Assembly (NCBI RefSeq): GCF_015500055.1
Contig: NZ_CP045492.1
Coordinates: forward strand, 1,808,501 to 1,872,500
DNA: 64,000 nt
Reading direction: 5' to 3'
DNA from: Mesorhizobium sp. NBSH29
GTDB taxonomy: Bacteria > Pseudomonadota > Alphaproteobacteria > Rhizobiales > Rhizobiaceae
Under the pieces are notes generated by a model. The model was not told the DNA's origin. It was given only the letters and a program-made list of their open reading frames with translations, and searched no databases. Of this stretch, positions 8,594 through 17,446 are shown piece after piece; within the stretch, counting starts at the first letter, position 1; every line of letters starts with the position of its first letter. The translations under genes were made by a program, and so were the position numbers.

Positions 8594-11500
8594 ATGACCG
8601 AACCGACCGACACAATCGATTATTCCAAGACCCTGAACCTGCCGCAGACGGATTTTCCGATGCGCGCTGGCCTGCCTGAAAAAGAGCCGCTGATGGTGCA
8701 GCGCTGGCAGGAAATGGGCATGTATAAGAAGCTGCGCGAAAGTGCAGCCGGGCGCGAAAAATTCGTCCTGCATGACGGCCCGCCCTACGCCAATGGCAAC
8801 ATTCATATCGGCCATGCGCTGAACAAGGTGCTGAAAGACGTCATCACCCGCTCCTTCCAGATGCGCGGCTATGATGCCAATTATGTGCCCGGCTGGGATT
8901 GCCACGGCCTGCCGATCGAATGGAAGATCGAGGAACAATACCGCGCCAAGGGCAAGAACAAGGACGAAGTACCCGTCAACGAATTCCGCAAGGAATGCCG
9001 CGATTTTGCAGCAAGCTGGATCGCCGTGCAGGCGGCAGAGTTCAAGCGCCTCGGCATCGAGGGCGATTTCGACAATCCCTATCTGACCATGAGCTTCCAC
9101 GCTGAAGCCCGCATCGCCGGCGAACTTTTGAAATTCGCCAAGTCCGGCCAGCTCTATCGCGGCTCAAAGCCGGTCATGTGGTCAGTCGTCGAACGCACGG
9201 CTCTGGCCGAAGCCGAGATCGAATATCACGATGTCGAAAGCGACATGATCTGGGTGAAGTTTCCGGTGGCGGCTTCGGGTCAAGATATTAGCGCGGGAAA
9301 ATTTCGCATCGACCGTGCTCTACAGGCGAAAGACACTTCACTATCAAGTGAAGAAAAGGCCGAGGCGGCAAAGGAGTACCAAGATACTTACAAGTTGTCG
9401 GATGCTTATGTCGTCATCTGGACCACCACGCCTTGGACGATCCCAGGCAACCGCGCTGTCGCTTATTCGTCGCGGGTCTCATATGGCCTTTACCAAGTCA
9501 CCGAAGCTCAGAATGATTTTGGGCCGCAGCCAAGCGAAAAACTCATCTTCGCAGATTCACTGGCCGAAGAAAGTGCTGCCAAGTCCAAGCTGACCTTTAA
9601 GCGCCTTGCCGATGTCAGCGAGCGGGAACTCGCTTCCATCACCCTGTCACACCCCCTCAAAGGCTTCGGCGGCGGTTATGAATTCACCGTTCCGCTGATC
9701 GCAGGCGACCACGTCACAGACGATGCGGGTACGGGCTTTGTCCACACTGCACCCAGTCATGGCCGCGAGGATTTTGAGGCGTGGATGGACGCCGCCGGTG
9801 TACTGCGCGCGCGCGGCATTGATACGACCATCCCCTTCACTGTCGATGATGCAGGCTACTTCACCAAGGATGCGCCGGGTTTTGGGCCGGACCGCGAAGG
9901 CGGGGCAGCGCGTGTCATGGATGACAATGGCAAGAAGGGCGATGCCAACAAATCCGTCATCGAGGAACTGATTGCGCGCAATCTCCTGTTCGCGCGCGGT
10001 CGCCTCAAGCACTCTTACCCGCATTCATGGCGGTCAAAAAAGCCGATCATCTTCCGCAACACGCCGCAATGGTTTGTCTATATGGACAAGGAACTGAACG
10101 GCTACGGCCTTTCCGCCGATATGGCCACAGGCCAAGGGTCCGACCGGGCCCCGGGCGACCATTCGCCCGCCCCCGCGGAGGCTTCAGCCGTGAGCGCAGG
10201 AAAAGATACGCTCCGCACCCGTGCGCTCGCCGCCATTGACGCCACGCGCTTTGTGCCGGCCGCTGGCCAGAACCGCCTGCGCGCTATGATCGAGGAGCGT
10301 CCCGATTGGGTTCTCTCGCGCCAGCGCGCCTGGGGCGTGCCGATCTGCGTGTTTGCCGATGTCGATGGCAATGTGCTGGACGATGAAGCGGTCAATGCCC
10401 GCATTCTTGCAGCCTTCGAGGTTGAAGGCGCTGACGCCTGGTTTGCCGAAGGTGCACGCGAGCGGTTCCTTGGAGAACGCGCTGGCGAACCGTGGAAACA
10501 GGTCATGGACATTCTCGATGTCTGGTTTGATTCCGGCTGCACCCACACCTTCACCCTCGAAGACCGGCCAGACCTGAAATGGCCTGCCGATGTCTACCTT
10601 GAAGGGTCAGACCAGCATCGCGGCTGGTTCCATTCCTCGCTGCTGGAAGGCTGCGGAACACGTGGCCGCGCGCCCTATAATGCCGTTGTCACCCACGGTT
10701 TCACGATGGATGAACACGGCCGCAAAATGTCGAAATCGCTCGGCAACACGGTCGTGCCGCAAGACATTATCAAGCAATCCGGTGCCGATATTCTGCGCCT
10801 TTGGGTCGTCACCACCGATTATTGGGAAGATCAGCGTCTCGGCAAGAACGTGATGCAGACCAATATTGATGCCTATCGCAAGCTGCGCAACACCATCCGC
10901 TGGATGCTCGGCACGCTGGCGCATGATGAGGGCGGCGAGATGTCCATCTCGGAAATGCCAGAGCTGGAACAGCTGATGCTGCACCGCCTGACCGAGATCG
11001 ACCAGATTGTGCGTGACGGTTACAATGCCTTTGAGTTCAAGCGCGTCACCCGCACCCTGATAGATTTCATGGTCGTGGAACTGTCGGCCTTTTACTTCGA
11101 TATCCGCAAGGATGCGCTTTATTGCGAAGCGCCTTCCAGTGCCAAGCGCAAGGCTGCTCTTCAGGTGGTGCGCACTATGTTTGACCGCGTGGTCACATGG
11201 ATGGCGCCGATGCTGCCCTTTACAATGGAAGAAGCCTGGCTGGAGCGCTACCCCTCCGCCGAATCGGTGCATCTGGAACAGTTCCGCGAGACGCCGAAGG
11301 ATTGGAGCAATCCAGAACTCGCCGAGAAGTGGAAAAAAATCCGTCAGGTGCGCCGCGTCATCACCGGCGCGCTGGAAATCGAGCGGGCTCAAAAAACCAT
11401 CGGCTCCTCGCTGGAGGCCGCGCCCATTGTCCACATCACCGATGCGGAATTGCGCACAGCGCTTGCAGGCATCGATCTGGCCGAGATCGCCATCACCTCG

Positions 11501-11713
11501 GGCATCAGCATCAAGACTGATGAGGCCCCGGCAGATGCGTTCCGGCTGGATGATGTCAAAGGCGTCGGCGTTGTTGTGGCACCGGCCTCCGGCACCAAAT
11601 GCGCCCGGTCCTGGCGCTTCACCGATGATGTCGGTGCGGACCCGGAGTTTCCTGACGTTTCCGCACGCGATGCGGCAGCCTTGCACGAACTGCGGGCTCT
11701 CGGCCGCCTCTGA
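8594..11713 (+). CDS. ileS: Isoleucyl-tRNA synthetase
   Basis: Class I aminoacyl-tRNA synthetase that charges tRNA-Ile and edits mischarged valine. Visible motifs: HIGH at residues 71-74 in [11 protein letters not shown]; the editing-domain signatures [14 protein letters not shown] and [17 protein letters not shown] at residues 711-715 in [15 protein letters not shown]; and [10 protein letters not shown]. It is 1039 residues, longer than usual for close relatives (about 970-1000 by general knowledge), because of a low-complexity insert around residues 501-537 ([20 protein letters not shown]) just before RTRALAAID. Start ATG 8594 lies at [17 protein letters not shown]. It is read as a single gene; tandem hairpin repeats lie behind it. 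Confidence 0.97.
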   Translation: MTEPTDTIDYSKTLNLPQTDFPMRAGLPEKEPLMVQRWQEMGMYKKLRESAAGREKFVLHDGPPYANGNIHIGHALNKVLKDVITRSFQMRGYDANYVPGWDCHGLPIEWKIEEQYRAKGKNKDEVPVNEFRKECRDFAASWIAVQAAEFKRLGIEGDFDNPYLTMSFHAEARIAGELLKFAKSGQLYRGSKPVMWSVVERTALAEAEIEYHDVESDMIWVKFPVAASGQDISAGKFRIDRALQAKDTSLSSEEKAEAAKEYQDTYKLSDAYVVIWTTTPWTIPGNRAVAYSSRVSYGLYQVTEAQNDFGPQPSEKLIFADSLAEESAAKSKLTFKRLADVSERELASITLSHPLKGFGGGYEFTVPLIAGDHVTDDAGTGFVHTAPSHGREDFEAWMDAAGVLRARGIDTTIPFTVDDAGYFTKDAPGFGPDREGGAARVMDDNGKKGDANKSVIEELIARNLLFARGRLKHSYPHSWRSKKPIIFRNTPQWFVYMDKELNGYGLSADMATGQGSDRAPGDHSPAPAEASAVSAGKDTLRTRALAAIDATRFVPAAGQNRLRAMIEERPDWVLSRQRAWGVPICVFADVDGNVLDDEAVNARILAAFEVEGADAWFAEGARERFLGERAGEPWKQVMDILDVWFDSGCTHTFTLEDRPDLKWPADVYLEGSDQHRGWFHSSLLEGCGTRGRAPYNAVVTHGFTMDEHGRKMSKSLGNTVVPQDIIKQSGADILRLWVVTTDYWEDQRLGKNVMQTNIDAYRKLRNTIRWMLGTLAHDEGGEMSISEMPELEQLMLHRLTEIDQIVRDGYNAFEFKRVTRTLIDFMVVELSAFYFDIRKDALYCEAPSSAKRKAALQVVRTMFDRVVTWMAPMLPFTMEEAWLERYPSAESVHLEQFRETPKDWSNPELAEKWKKIRQVRRVITGALEIERAQKTIGSSLEAAPIVHITDAELRTALAGIDLAEIAITSGISIKTDEAPADAFRLDDVKGVGVVVAPASGTKCARSWRFTDDVGADPEFPDVSARDAAALHELRALGRL

Positions 11714-11873
11714 CCAAACCGTTTTTGCACAGCAAAAACGGCAAGGCCGACTGGCCGTCGCGCCCCGTGGCGCGTCAGCCAAGGTCGCGGATGCGACCGC
11801 CGGTGCCTGAGGCTGACAAAACCATTTTCGCGCAGCGAACAATGGCAAGGCCGACCGCCGGCGCCTGAGGCTT
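11714..11873 (+). repeat. Tandem hairpin-bearing repeats behind ileS
   Basis: Two related units follow the ileS stop. The first carries a perfect 10-bp stem CCGTTTTTGC (11719-11728) / GCAAAAACGG (11732-11741), then CAAGGCCGAC. The second carries CCATTTTCGC (11822-11831) / GCGAACAATGG (11835-11845), then CAAGGCCGACCGCCGG. Both units are followed by GACCGCCGG-Y-GCCTGAGGCT (about 11797 and 11853). The first stem may serve as the ileS 3' end; no T-run follows. Confidence 0.6.
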
Positions 11874-11910
11874 AAAAACAAAAAAACCCAGCAGGCTTGT
11901 CCGATGGGTT
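11874..11910 (-). terminator. Intrinsic terminator on the minus strand
   Basis: Read on the minus strand, AACCCA (11910-11905) pairs with TGGGTT (11890-11885), with an inner CC/GG pairing, and is followed by a T-rich run ending near 11874. This is a good rho-independent terminator, yet both flanking genes (ileS and the lipoprotein) are on the plus strand, so the RNA it ends is not accounted for by a gene. Confidence 0.6.
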
Positions 11911-11922
11911 AAGTTGCCCTTC

Positions 11923-11949
11923 CGCCGCGCTTGCGCTACAAGCGCGGCG
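11923..11949. other. Perfect 11-bp hairpin upstream of the lipoprotein gene
   Basis: CGCCGCGCTTG (11923-11933), a five-base loop CGCTA, and CAAGCGCGGCG (11939-11949). It is 13 bases from the minus-strand terminator and could be the body of a small minus-strand RNA ending there, or a leader structure of the lipoprotein mRNA. Confidence 0.4.
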
Positions 11950-12056
11950 TCCGAACGCCTTGTTGTCGCCGGATTTCCAGTGAAGACCGGGGGCCGGACG
12001 GTGCCCGGCAGGCGTCCGGAGCGTGGGTGAGGCAATTGGTAGTGAGAAATTTCGGC

Positions 12057-12740
12057 ATGGCAGACATGAAACGCGCCTGGTTTGGCGCGCCGCTCGTCGC
12101 ATCCACCCTGTTTTTGGCCGGCTGCATGGGTGCGCCCACTTACGGCACCGACAAGACGTCGACCGAACAGCTTGCGTCCGACCTGACCGGCATTGTCTCC
12201 ATCGCACCCAAGCGTCGCGAGCCCATTGATTACAAGCCCCGCCCTGAATTGGTGAAGCCGGCGCCGGGTGCCAGGGCCGAACTTCCGGTTCCTCAGGACA
12301 GCGTCACGGTCGCTTCCAACCCTTCCTGGCCCGAATCGCCCGAACAGCGTCGCGCCCGCATCCGCGCCGAAGTGACCGCCAATCAGGACAACCCGAACTA
12401 CGATTCGCCGATTGTCCCCGATGTTGCCACCGCTTCGGCCACGCCCAGCAGCGGCGGCTCGAGCCGTGGCGATGATTCTGGCTCCAACCAGTCGATCAAC
12501 CGTCCCGAATTCCGTAATACCCGCGCAGCCTACAAGAAGCGCGTCGCTGAAAACCGCCAGGGCAGCGCAACCAGCCGAAAATATCTGAGTGAGCCACCGC
12601 TGACCTATCGCCAGCCGGCAGCCACCGCTGCGGCAGATGACATTGGCGTAGATGAGTTCAAGAAGGAACGTCGCGCCAAGGCAGCTGCCCGCAAAAAGGG
12701 CAGTGGCTGGTCGCTGAAGCAGCTCATTCCGGGCATGTAG
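12057..12740 (+). CDS. Putative lipoprotein of unknown function
   Basis: About 227 residues. A lipoprotein signal is clear: MKRAWFGAPLVASTLFLAGCMG, with lipobox LAGC, so the mature protein should be lipidated on the Cys and lack a long signal. The remainder is hydrophilic, rich in Pro, Ser, Arg and Ala (for example RREPIDYKPRPELVKPAPGA and PSSGGSSRGDDSGSNQS) and ends with a basic stretch (KKERRAKAAARKKGSGWSLKQLIPGM), suggesting a mostly unfolded periplasmic linker that could bind peptidoglycan or another envelope partner (inference). The start is ATG 12057 with GAGAAA upstream; ATG 12066 is equally possible. I do not recognise a named family. It is convergent with tadA. Confidence 0.65.
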   Translation: MADMKRAWFGAPLVASTLFLAGCMGAPTYGTDKTSTEQLASDLTGIVSIAPKRREPIDYKPRPELVKPAPGARAELPVPQDSVTVASNPSWPESPEQRRARIRAEVTANQDNPNYDSPIVPDVATASATPSSGGSSRGDDSGSNQSINRPEFRNTRAAYKKRVAENRQGSATSRKYLSEPPLTYRQPAATAAADDIGVDEFKKERRAKAAARKKGSGWSLKQLIPGM

Positions 12741-12744
12741 TCTG

Positions 12745-12773
12745 TTCCTCGTCCCCGCGAGCGGGGCGAGGAA
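12745..12773. terminator. Hairpin between convergent lipoprotein gene and tadA
   Basis: TTCCTCG-T-CCCCGC pairs with GCGGGG-CGAGGAA around a GA loop, one bulged T. It can end transcripts from both sides. The sequence CGGGGCGAGGAAATAG is shared with the repeat at 19703-19761, so it appears to be a partial copy of the same interspersed repeat. Confidence 0.6.
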
Positions 12774-12783
12774 ATAGAACGCT

Positions 12784-13233
12784 TCAACCGCGCTTTTCCT
12801 GAAAAAACCCGCGCAACAATTCCGCCGACTGGCTTTCGCCAATCCCTGGATAGACCTCCGGCGCGTGGTGGCATGTCGGTCGCCCAAAAAAGCGCACGCC
12901 GCTGACGACGCCACCGCCCTTGTCGTCGGTTGCGCCAAAATACAGACGCCTGACCCGCGCAAACGAAATTGCTGCCGCGCACATGGTGCAGGGTTCGAGC
13001 GTCACATAGAGATCGGCATCGGTGAGCCGCTCCTGCGACAGCGCAGCGCCGGCCTCGCGGATCACCAGCAGCTCGGCATGGGCGGTCGGATCGTTCAGTT
13101 CGCGCGTGCGGTTGCCTGCTTTGGCAATCAATTCACTGCCGCGTACCAGCACCGCGCCGATAGGCACCTCGCCGCGCGCGCCGGCGGCGTGCGCTTCGGA
13201 CAGCGCCATCGCCATAAAATCGGGCCGTTTCAT
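12784..13233 (-). CDS. tadA: tRNA-specific adenosine deaminase TadA
   Basis: TadA converts adenosine-34 to inosine in the anticodon of tRNA-Arg(ACG). The zinc deaminase motifs are intact: HAE (TAHAELLVIREAG) with the catalytic Glu, and PCTMC (LEPCTMCAAAISFARVRRLYFGA). About 149 residues from ATG 13233 (MKRPDFMAMALSEAH), which aligns with the known short N-terminus of rhizobial TadA. A TTG at 13248 has a better-placed GAGGGA ribosome-binding site and would add five residues, so the start is not fully settled. It is divergent from the large pseudouridine synthase gene, a pairing that is common in rhizobia. Confidence 0.93.
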   Translation of the reverse strand: MKRPDFMAMALSEAHAAGARGEVPIGAVLVRGSELIAKAGNRTRELNDPTAHAELLVIREAGAALSQERLTDADLYVTLEPCTMCAAAISFARVRRLYFGATDDKGGGVVSGVRFFGRPTCHHAPEVYPGIGESQSAELLRGFFQEKRG

Positions 13234-13405
13234 CGGTTGGCTATCCAAGACATTTCCCTCGCACCTCGGTGGTGTTCCTGTTATCTAGCCGCGCAAGAGC
13301 AATTCCGCAAAATCTGCCGCGGCCTTGCACCGCAATCGCGGAAACAATCAAGAGAGAGCAGTTCGACGTTCGAGAAGCGCGAACCTCTCCAAAGGCAAAG
13401 GCCAC

Positions 13406-15421
13406 ATGGACGACGATCGTAAAAAGGGACCGCGCAAATTCGGTCCGAAGAAATTTTCTGGACCTGCCCGCAGCTCCGGTGACGCCCCGCGCCCCGCGCG
13501 TTCCGGCAAGCCCGCCTTTGGCGCAAAGCCGGCTTTCGCAGGCGGTGGCGCCAAAAAGCCCTATCAAAAACGTGAAGGCGCTCCCGGTGAGGCCCGCAGC
13601 GACAAGCCACGCACGCCTTTCCGCCCCCGCGATGATCGGCCTCGCGATGACAAGCCGCGTGAATTTCGCCCCCGTGAAGCTGACGACAAGCCACGCACGC
13701 CATTCCGTCCGCGCGATGACCGGCCTCGCGATGACAAGCCGCGTGAATTTCGTCCGCGGGAAGCTGGCGACAAGCCACGCACGCCTTTCCGTCCCCGCGA
13801 TGACAAACCACGCGAGTTCCGCCCTCGTGATGACCGCCCCCGTGACGGTGGCGACAAACCGCGTCCCTTCCGGGCTCGCGACGACAGCCCCCGCGACGGC
13901 GACAAAAAACCGTTTCGTGCCGGTCCACGCCCCGAGCGCGGCGACTTCGAAAAGCGTCCGCCGCGCCGTGATGAAAAGCCGTTTGAGCGCTCGCGTGATG
14001 CGGTGCCCGAAGAGGGCGAGCGTATTGCAAAGCGTCTGGCCCGTGCAGGCATTGCCTCGCGCCGTGATGCTGAAGAGCTGATTGCGGCTGGCCGCATTCG
14101 CGTCAATGGCCGCGTCCTGGCATCTCCTGCCATCAATGTGTCCATTGAAGACAAGATCGAACTCGACGGCACGCTGATCCCGGCTATTGAGCGCACCCGC
14201 ATGTTCTTGTTCCACAAGCCTGCAGGGGTGGTCACAACCAACCGTGACCCGCAGGGCCGCAAGACCGTGTTTGACGTCTTGCCAGGTGATCTGCCGCGTT
14301 TGATGACGGTGGGCCGTCTCGACATCAATACCGAAGGGCTTTTGCTCCTTACCAATGATGGCGGCCTGTCGCGCGTTCTGGAACTGCCGGCAACGGGCTG
14401 GCTACGCCGCTACCGCGTGCGCGTGCATGGAACGCCTGATGAAAAGGCACTGGCTGATCTCAAGAACGGCATTTCTGTTGATGGCGTCTTCTATGGCGCT
14501 ATCGAAGCAACGCTGGATCGTTCACAGGGCAGCAACGCTTGGCTCACCATCGGTTTGCGCGAAGGCAAGAACCGTGAAGTGAAAAACGTCTTGGGCGCAC
14601 TCGGTCTCGATGTCACCCGCCTCATCCGCGTATCCTATGGCCCGTTCCAGCTAGGCGAACTGCCAGAAGGCCATGTCTGGGAGATGAAGGGCAAGACCCT
14701 GCGTGACCAGCTCGGCGAACGCCTGATTGAAGAATCCGGTGCGAATTTCGAAGCTGATATCGTCAATCCATTCTCCAACCAGCCAACGCGCCGCGAGCGC
14801 GAGCCGGAAGAAGAAATGGCGACGGAGCGTCCAAAAATCATGCGCGACGGCGAACGCGGCCATATCGGCGAAGGTGGTCTGATCAAAGCGCGCAAGCGCC
14901 GCGAAAACACCCGCGACGATGCGCTGGGCAAGCTATCGACCAGCCGTCCCGAGCGGGGATCTTACGGTGACAAGCCAGACCGCGGCGGCAAACCTGCCTA
15001 CGGCAAGCCATCATACGGTGACAAACCAGATCGTGGCAGCAAACCTGCCTACGGCAAGCCATCTTATGGCGATAAGCCGGATCGTGGCGACAAGCCGTCC
15101 TTTGGCAAACCAGCTGCCTTTGGTGACCGGCCGGACCGTGACGCCCGCCCGCCGCGTGGCAAAAAGCCAGAGCGTGAACAGCGCCCGATTGATCCGCCCG
15201 GCCAGCGCCGTGCCAATGTGTGGATGGCTTCTGGTGCCCGCCCGCAAGGCAAGGGCAAGCTGGAGAGCGAGAAGGCAGAGGTCGACGCCCGCAAGGCCGA
15301 CAAGTCGGCGCGCTATGGCAAGAAGCCGTTCGGCAAGAGCGATAACCATCCCGCGCCATCGCGCAACAGCCCAACCTCGGGCCCACGCAAGGGAAAACCT
15401 GGTGCGGATCGTCGGCGGTGA
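13406..15421 (+). CDS. RsuA/RluB-type pseudouridine synthase with long disordered tails
   Basis: The 671-residue protein modifies rRNA uridine. The enzymatic core is central: an S4 RNA-binding domain at about 202-265 (GERIAKRLARAGIASRRDAEELI) and the synthase fold with the catalytic Asp306 in VGRLDINTEGLLLLTNDG. RsuA/RluB proteins are usually 230-300 residues. Here about 200 residues before and 205 after are highly charged, repetitive and probably unfolded: RPRDDRPRDDKPREF blocks in front, GDKPDRGGKPAYGKPSY blocks behind. ATG 13406 (MDDDRKKGPRKFG) follows AAAGGCAAAGGCCAC. The 3' end overlaps the rsmD start by 20 bases, so the two are translationally coupled, both acting on ribosomal RNA. Whether it is RluB-like (23S) or RsuA-like (16S) cannot be fixed by eye. 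Confidence 0.88.
   Translation: MDDDRKKGPRKFGPKKFSGPARSSGDAPRPARSGKPAFGAKPAFAGGGAKKPYQKREGAPGEARSDKPRTPFRPRDDRPRDDKPREFRPREADDKPRTPFRPRDDRPRDDKPREFRPREAGDKPRTPFRPRDDKPREFRPRDDRPRDGGDKPRPFRARDDSPRDGDKKPFRAGPRPERGDFEKRPPRRDEKPFERSRDAVPEEGERIAKRLARAGIASRRDAEELIAAGRIRVNGRVLASPAINVSIEDKIELDGTLIPAIERTRMFLFHKPAGVVTTNRDPQGRKTVFDVLPGDLPRLMTVGRLDINTEGLLLLTNDGGLSRVLELPATGWLRRYRVRVHGTPDEKALADLKNGISVDGVFYGAIEATLDRSQGSNAWLTIGLREGKNREVKNVLGALGLDVTRLIRVSYGPFQLGELPEGHVWEMKGKTLRDQLGERLIEESGANFEADIVNPFSNQPTRREREPEEEMATERPKIMRDGERGHIGEGGLIKARKRRENTRDDALGKLSTSRPERGSYGDKPDRGGKPAYGKPSYGDKPDRGSKPAYGKPSYGDKPDRGDKPSFGKPAAFGDRPDRDARPPRGKKPEREQRPIDPPGQRRANVWMASGARPQGKGKLESEKAEVDARKADKSARYGKKPFGKSDNHPAPSRNSPTSGPRKGKPGADRRR
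13601..13831 (+). repeat. In-frame tandem repeat in the N-terminal tail of the pseudouridine synthase
   Basis: Two 84-base units (13601-13684 and 13685-13768) encode the 28-residue block DKPRTPFRPRDDRPRDDKPR followed by EFRPREA(D/G). A third, shortened unit starts at 13769. The units are multiples of three, so length changes keep the frame. Confidence 0.85.
14960..15112 (+). repeat. In-frame tandem repeat in the C-terminal tail of the pseudouridine synthase
   Basis: Three 51-base units begin at 14960, 15011 and 15062 and encode SYGDKPDRG-x-KPAYGKP-type blocks of 17 residues. The first two are nearly identical; the third has diverged (DKPSFGKP). Confidence 0.85.
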
Positions 15422-15956
15422 GTTTCGCGGCAGGCCTTTAGCCACACCGCGCACGGATACGATTCGCCCGACGACAGACCGCGCCAGAGAGGCGTTGTTC
15501 AACGTCCTGGCGCACCGCTACGCCGACAAACTTGCCGGCGGGCGTGTACTTGACCTGTTCGCTGGCACCGGCGCGCTCGGGCTTGAGGCACTATCGCGCG
15601 GGGCGTCCTATGGCGTCTTCATCGAAGAGGGCGCCGAAGGCCGTGGCCTCATCCGCACCAATGTCGAAGCCTTTGGTCTGACCGGCCGCACCAAGATATT
15701 TCGCCGCGATGCCGCAGCTCTCGGCGACACCGGCAACATTGCGCCCTTCGATCTGGTCTTCGCCGACCCGCCCTATGGTAAAGGCCTTGGCGAGCGCGCA
15801 CTGCAAGCCGCTAAAGCCGGCGGCTGGCTGGCTCCGGGCGCGCTATGCATTGTCGAGGAAGCCGCCACCGCCGCCTTTGAGCCCGGCGCTGGCTTCAAGG
15901 TCGTCGACCAGCGTGCCTATGGCGACACGATCATCCGCTTTATCGAAACCGCCTGA
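15402..15956 (+). CDS. rsmD: 16S rRNA (guanine(966)-N2)-methyltransferase RsmD
   Basis: RsmD methylates G966 of 16S rRNA with S-adenosylmethionine during small-subunit assembly. The SAM-binding motif is VLDLFAGTGALGLEALSRGA, and the target-base motif is FADPPYGKG (D122-P-P-Y125). The N-terminus VRIVGGEFRGRPLATP is typical. From the GTG at 15402 the protein is 184 residues, the usual size; the frame extends far upstream within the preceding gene but without similarity. AAGGGAAAACCTG supplies a ribosome-binding site, and the start overlaps the end of the pseudouridine synthase gene. Confidence 0.94.
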   Translation: MRIVGGEFRGRPLATPRTDTIRPTTDRAREALFNVLAHRYADKLAGGRVLDLFAGTGALGLEALSRGASYGVFIEEGAEGRGLIRTNVEAFGLTGRTKIFRRDAAALGDTGNIAPFDLVFADPPYGKGLGERALQAAKAGGWLAPGALCIVEEAATAAFEPGAGFKVVDQRAYGDTIIRFIETA

Positions 15957-16064
15957 TTGCTGCCGCCTTTGCGGGTCACACCTTCCTACCATTACGAACA
16001 ATTCATTTGCATGCGCGGGTCTGGCCTGTAACCACCTGCATCACTGATTTGGATAGAGCGGCAC

Positions 16065-17438
16065 ATGACTTTGATTTTCAAACCTGCACGGCTTCTTTTC
16101 CTCTTGCTGGTAAGCTTGGCGGGTGCGCTACCGGCCCTTGCCCTTGCCCAGGCTCCGGTGCAGCCGGAGAAGGTCGAACATTTCACCCTTGAAAACGGCA
16201 TGGAGGTGGTGGTCATCCCCGATCACCGCGCCCCCATCGTCACGCATATGGTCTGGTACAAGATCGGTAGCGCCGATGAGCCGGCGGGAAAATCCGGCAT
16301 CGCGCACTTCTTCGAACACCTGATGTTCAAGGGCACCACCAACCATAAGGCCGGCGAGTTCGGCGCGAGGATCGCCGAGATCGGCGGCAACGAAAACGCT
16401 TTCACCTCCTATGACTACACCGCCTACTTCCAATCGGTCACACCGGCAGCACTCGAAACCATGATGGAATTCGAGGCCGACCGCATGCGTAACCTGATCC
16501 TCACCGACGAGGTGATCGGGCCAGAGCGCGATGTGATTCTGGAAGAGCGCCGCTCGCGCATCGAAAGCAGTCCAAACGCGCTTTTGGCCGAAGAGGTGGA
16601 CGCTACGCTCTATCAAAACCATCCCTACCGCGTACCCGTCATCGGCTGGATGCACGAGATGGAACAGCTGAACCGCACTGACGCGGTCGCTTTCTATGAC
16701 CGTTACTACGCCCCCAACAATGCCATTCTGGTCGTCGCCGGCGACACCGATGCCACCACCGTCAAGGCGCTGGCAGAAAAGACCTATGGCAAGGTCCCAC
16801 ACGGTCCTGACCTGCCGGCGCGCGAGCGCCCTCAGGAACCCGAGCAGAACACGCGCCGCACGGTCACCCTGGCCGATCCCCGCGTCGGCGTTCCAAGCTT
16901 CCAGAAATCGTGGGTCGTGCCATCCTACAATCGTGCAGAACCGGGCGAGGCTGAAGCGCTTGACCTGCTCTCCGAAATTCTCGGCGGTGGCACCCGCAGC
17001 CGCATCTACCAGCAGCTTGTCGTCGCCCAGGGCACCGCGGCCAGCGCTGGCGCGGCCTACAACGGTACATCCTTTGATGCGTCCGAATTCACCCTCTACG
17101 GTGCCCCGCGCGGCGACGCCACGCTGCAACAGGTAGAAGCCGGCATCGACGCCGAAGTGCTGAAAGTCATCAAGGATGGCATCACCGACATCGAACTTGA
17201 GAAAGCCAAGAAACGCTTCCTGCGCTCGATGATCTTTGCCCGCGACAGTCAGTCCGGCATGGCCAATATCTACGGCGCCACGCTTGCCACCGGCGGCAGT
17301 GTCGACATGATCGAAAAATGGCCCGATGAAATCGCCAAAGTCACGCCAGCCCGTATCCAGGCCGTGGCCGCGAAATATCTGAACCCGGATCGTTCGGTCG
17401 CCGGGTACCTGCTGCCCGAAGCCGACAAGAAGAATTGA
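16065..17438 (+). CDS. M16-family zinc metallopeptidase (catalytic subunit)
   Basis: A 457-residue exported peptidase of the pitrilysin/processing-peptidase family. A signal peptide ([30 protein letters not shown]) precedes the domain. The inverted zinc motif HxxEH is intact: H81-F-F-E84-H85 in [13 protein letters not shown], with the downstream glutamate in [17 protein letters not shown]. Its neighbour 8 bases downstream is a homologue without the zinc motif; such pairs usually form a heterodimer in which one subunit cuts and the other holds substrate, as in PqqG/F-like and mitochondrial processing peptidases. The substrate in the periplasm is not known. Confidence 0.92.
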   Translation: MTLIFKPARLLFLLLVSLAGALPALALAQAPVQPEKVEHFTLENGMEVVVIPDHRAPIVTHMVWYKIGSADEPAGKSGIAHFFEHLMFKGTTNHKAGEFGARIAEIGGNENAFTSYDYTAYFQSVTPAALETMMEFEADRMRNLILTDEVIGPERDVILEERRSRIESSPNALLAEEVDATLYQNHPYRVPVIGWMHEMEQLNRTDAVAFYDRYYAPNNAILVVAGDTDATTVKALAEKTYGKVPHGPDLPARERPQEPEQNTRRTVTLADPRVGVPSFQKSWVVPSYNRAEPGEAEALDLLSEILGGGTRSRIYQQLVVAQGTAASAGAAYNGTSFDASEFTLYGAPRGDATLQQVEAGIDAEVLKVIKDGITDIELEKAKKRFLRSMIFARDSQSGMANIYGATLATGGSVDMIEKWPDEIAKVTPARIQAVAAKYLNPDRSVAGYLLPEADKKN

Positions 17439-17446
17439 GGGTCAAG

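Noticed and set aside
10607-11881. Long open frame on the minus strand opposite ileS
   Set aside because: It is a shadow of the high-GC third codon positions of ileS; its translation has no family motifs.
13601-13831. Regular tandem repeats as a CRISPR array
   Set aside because: Units are contiguous without unique spacers, in frame, and encode the charged tail of the pseudouridine synthase.
15957-16064. Expected lspA between ileS and the M16 genes
   Set aside because: I looked for the four-helix lipoprotein signal peptidase often placed here in relatives; nothing in the gaps encodes it, and its absence from this window says nothing about the genome.
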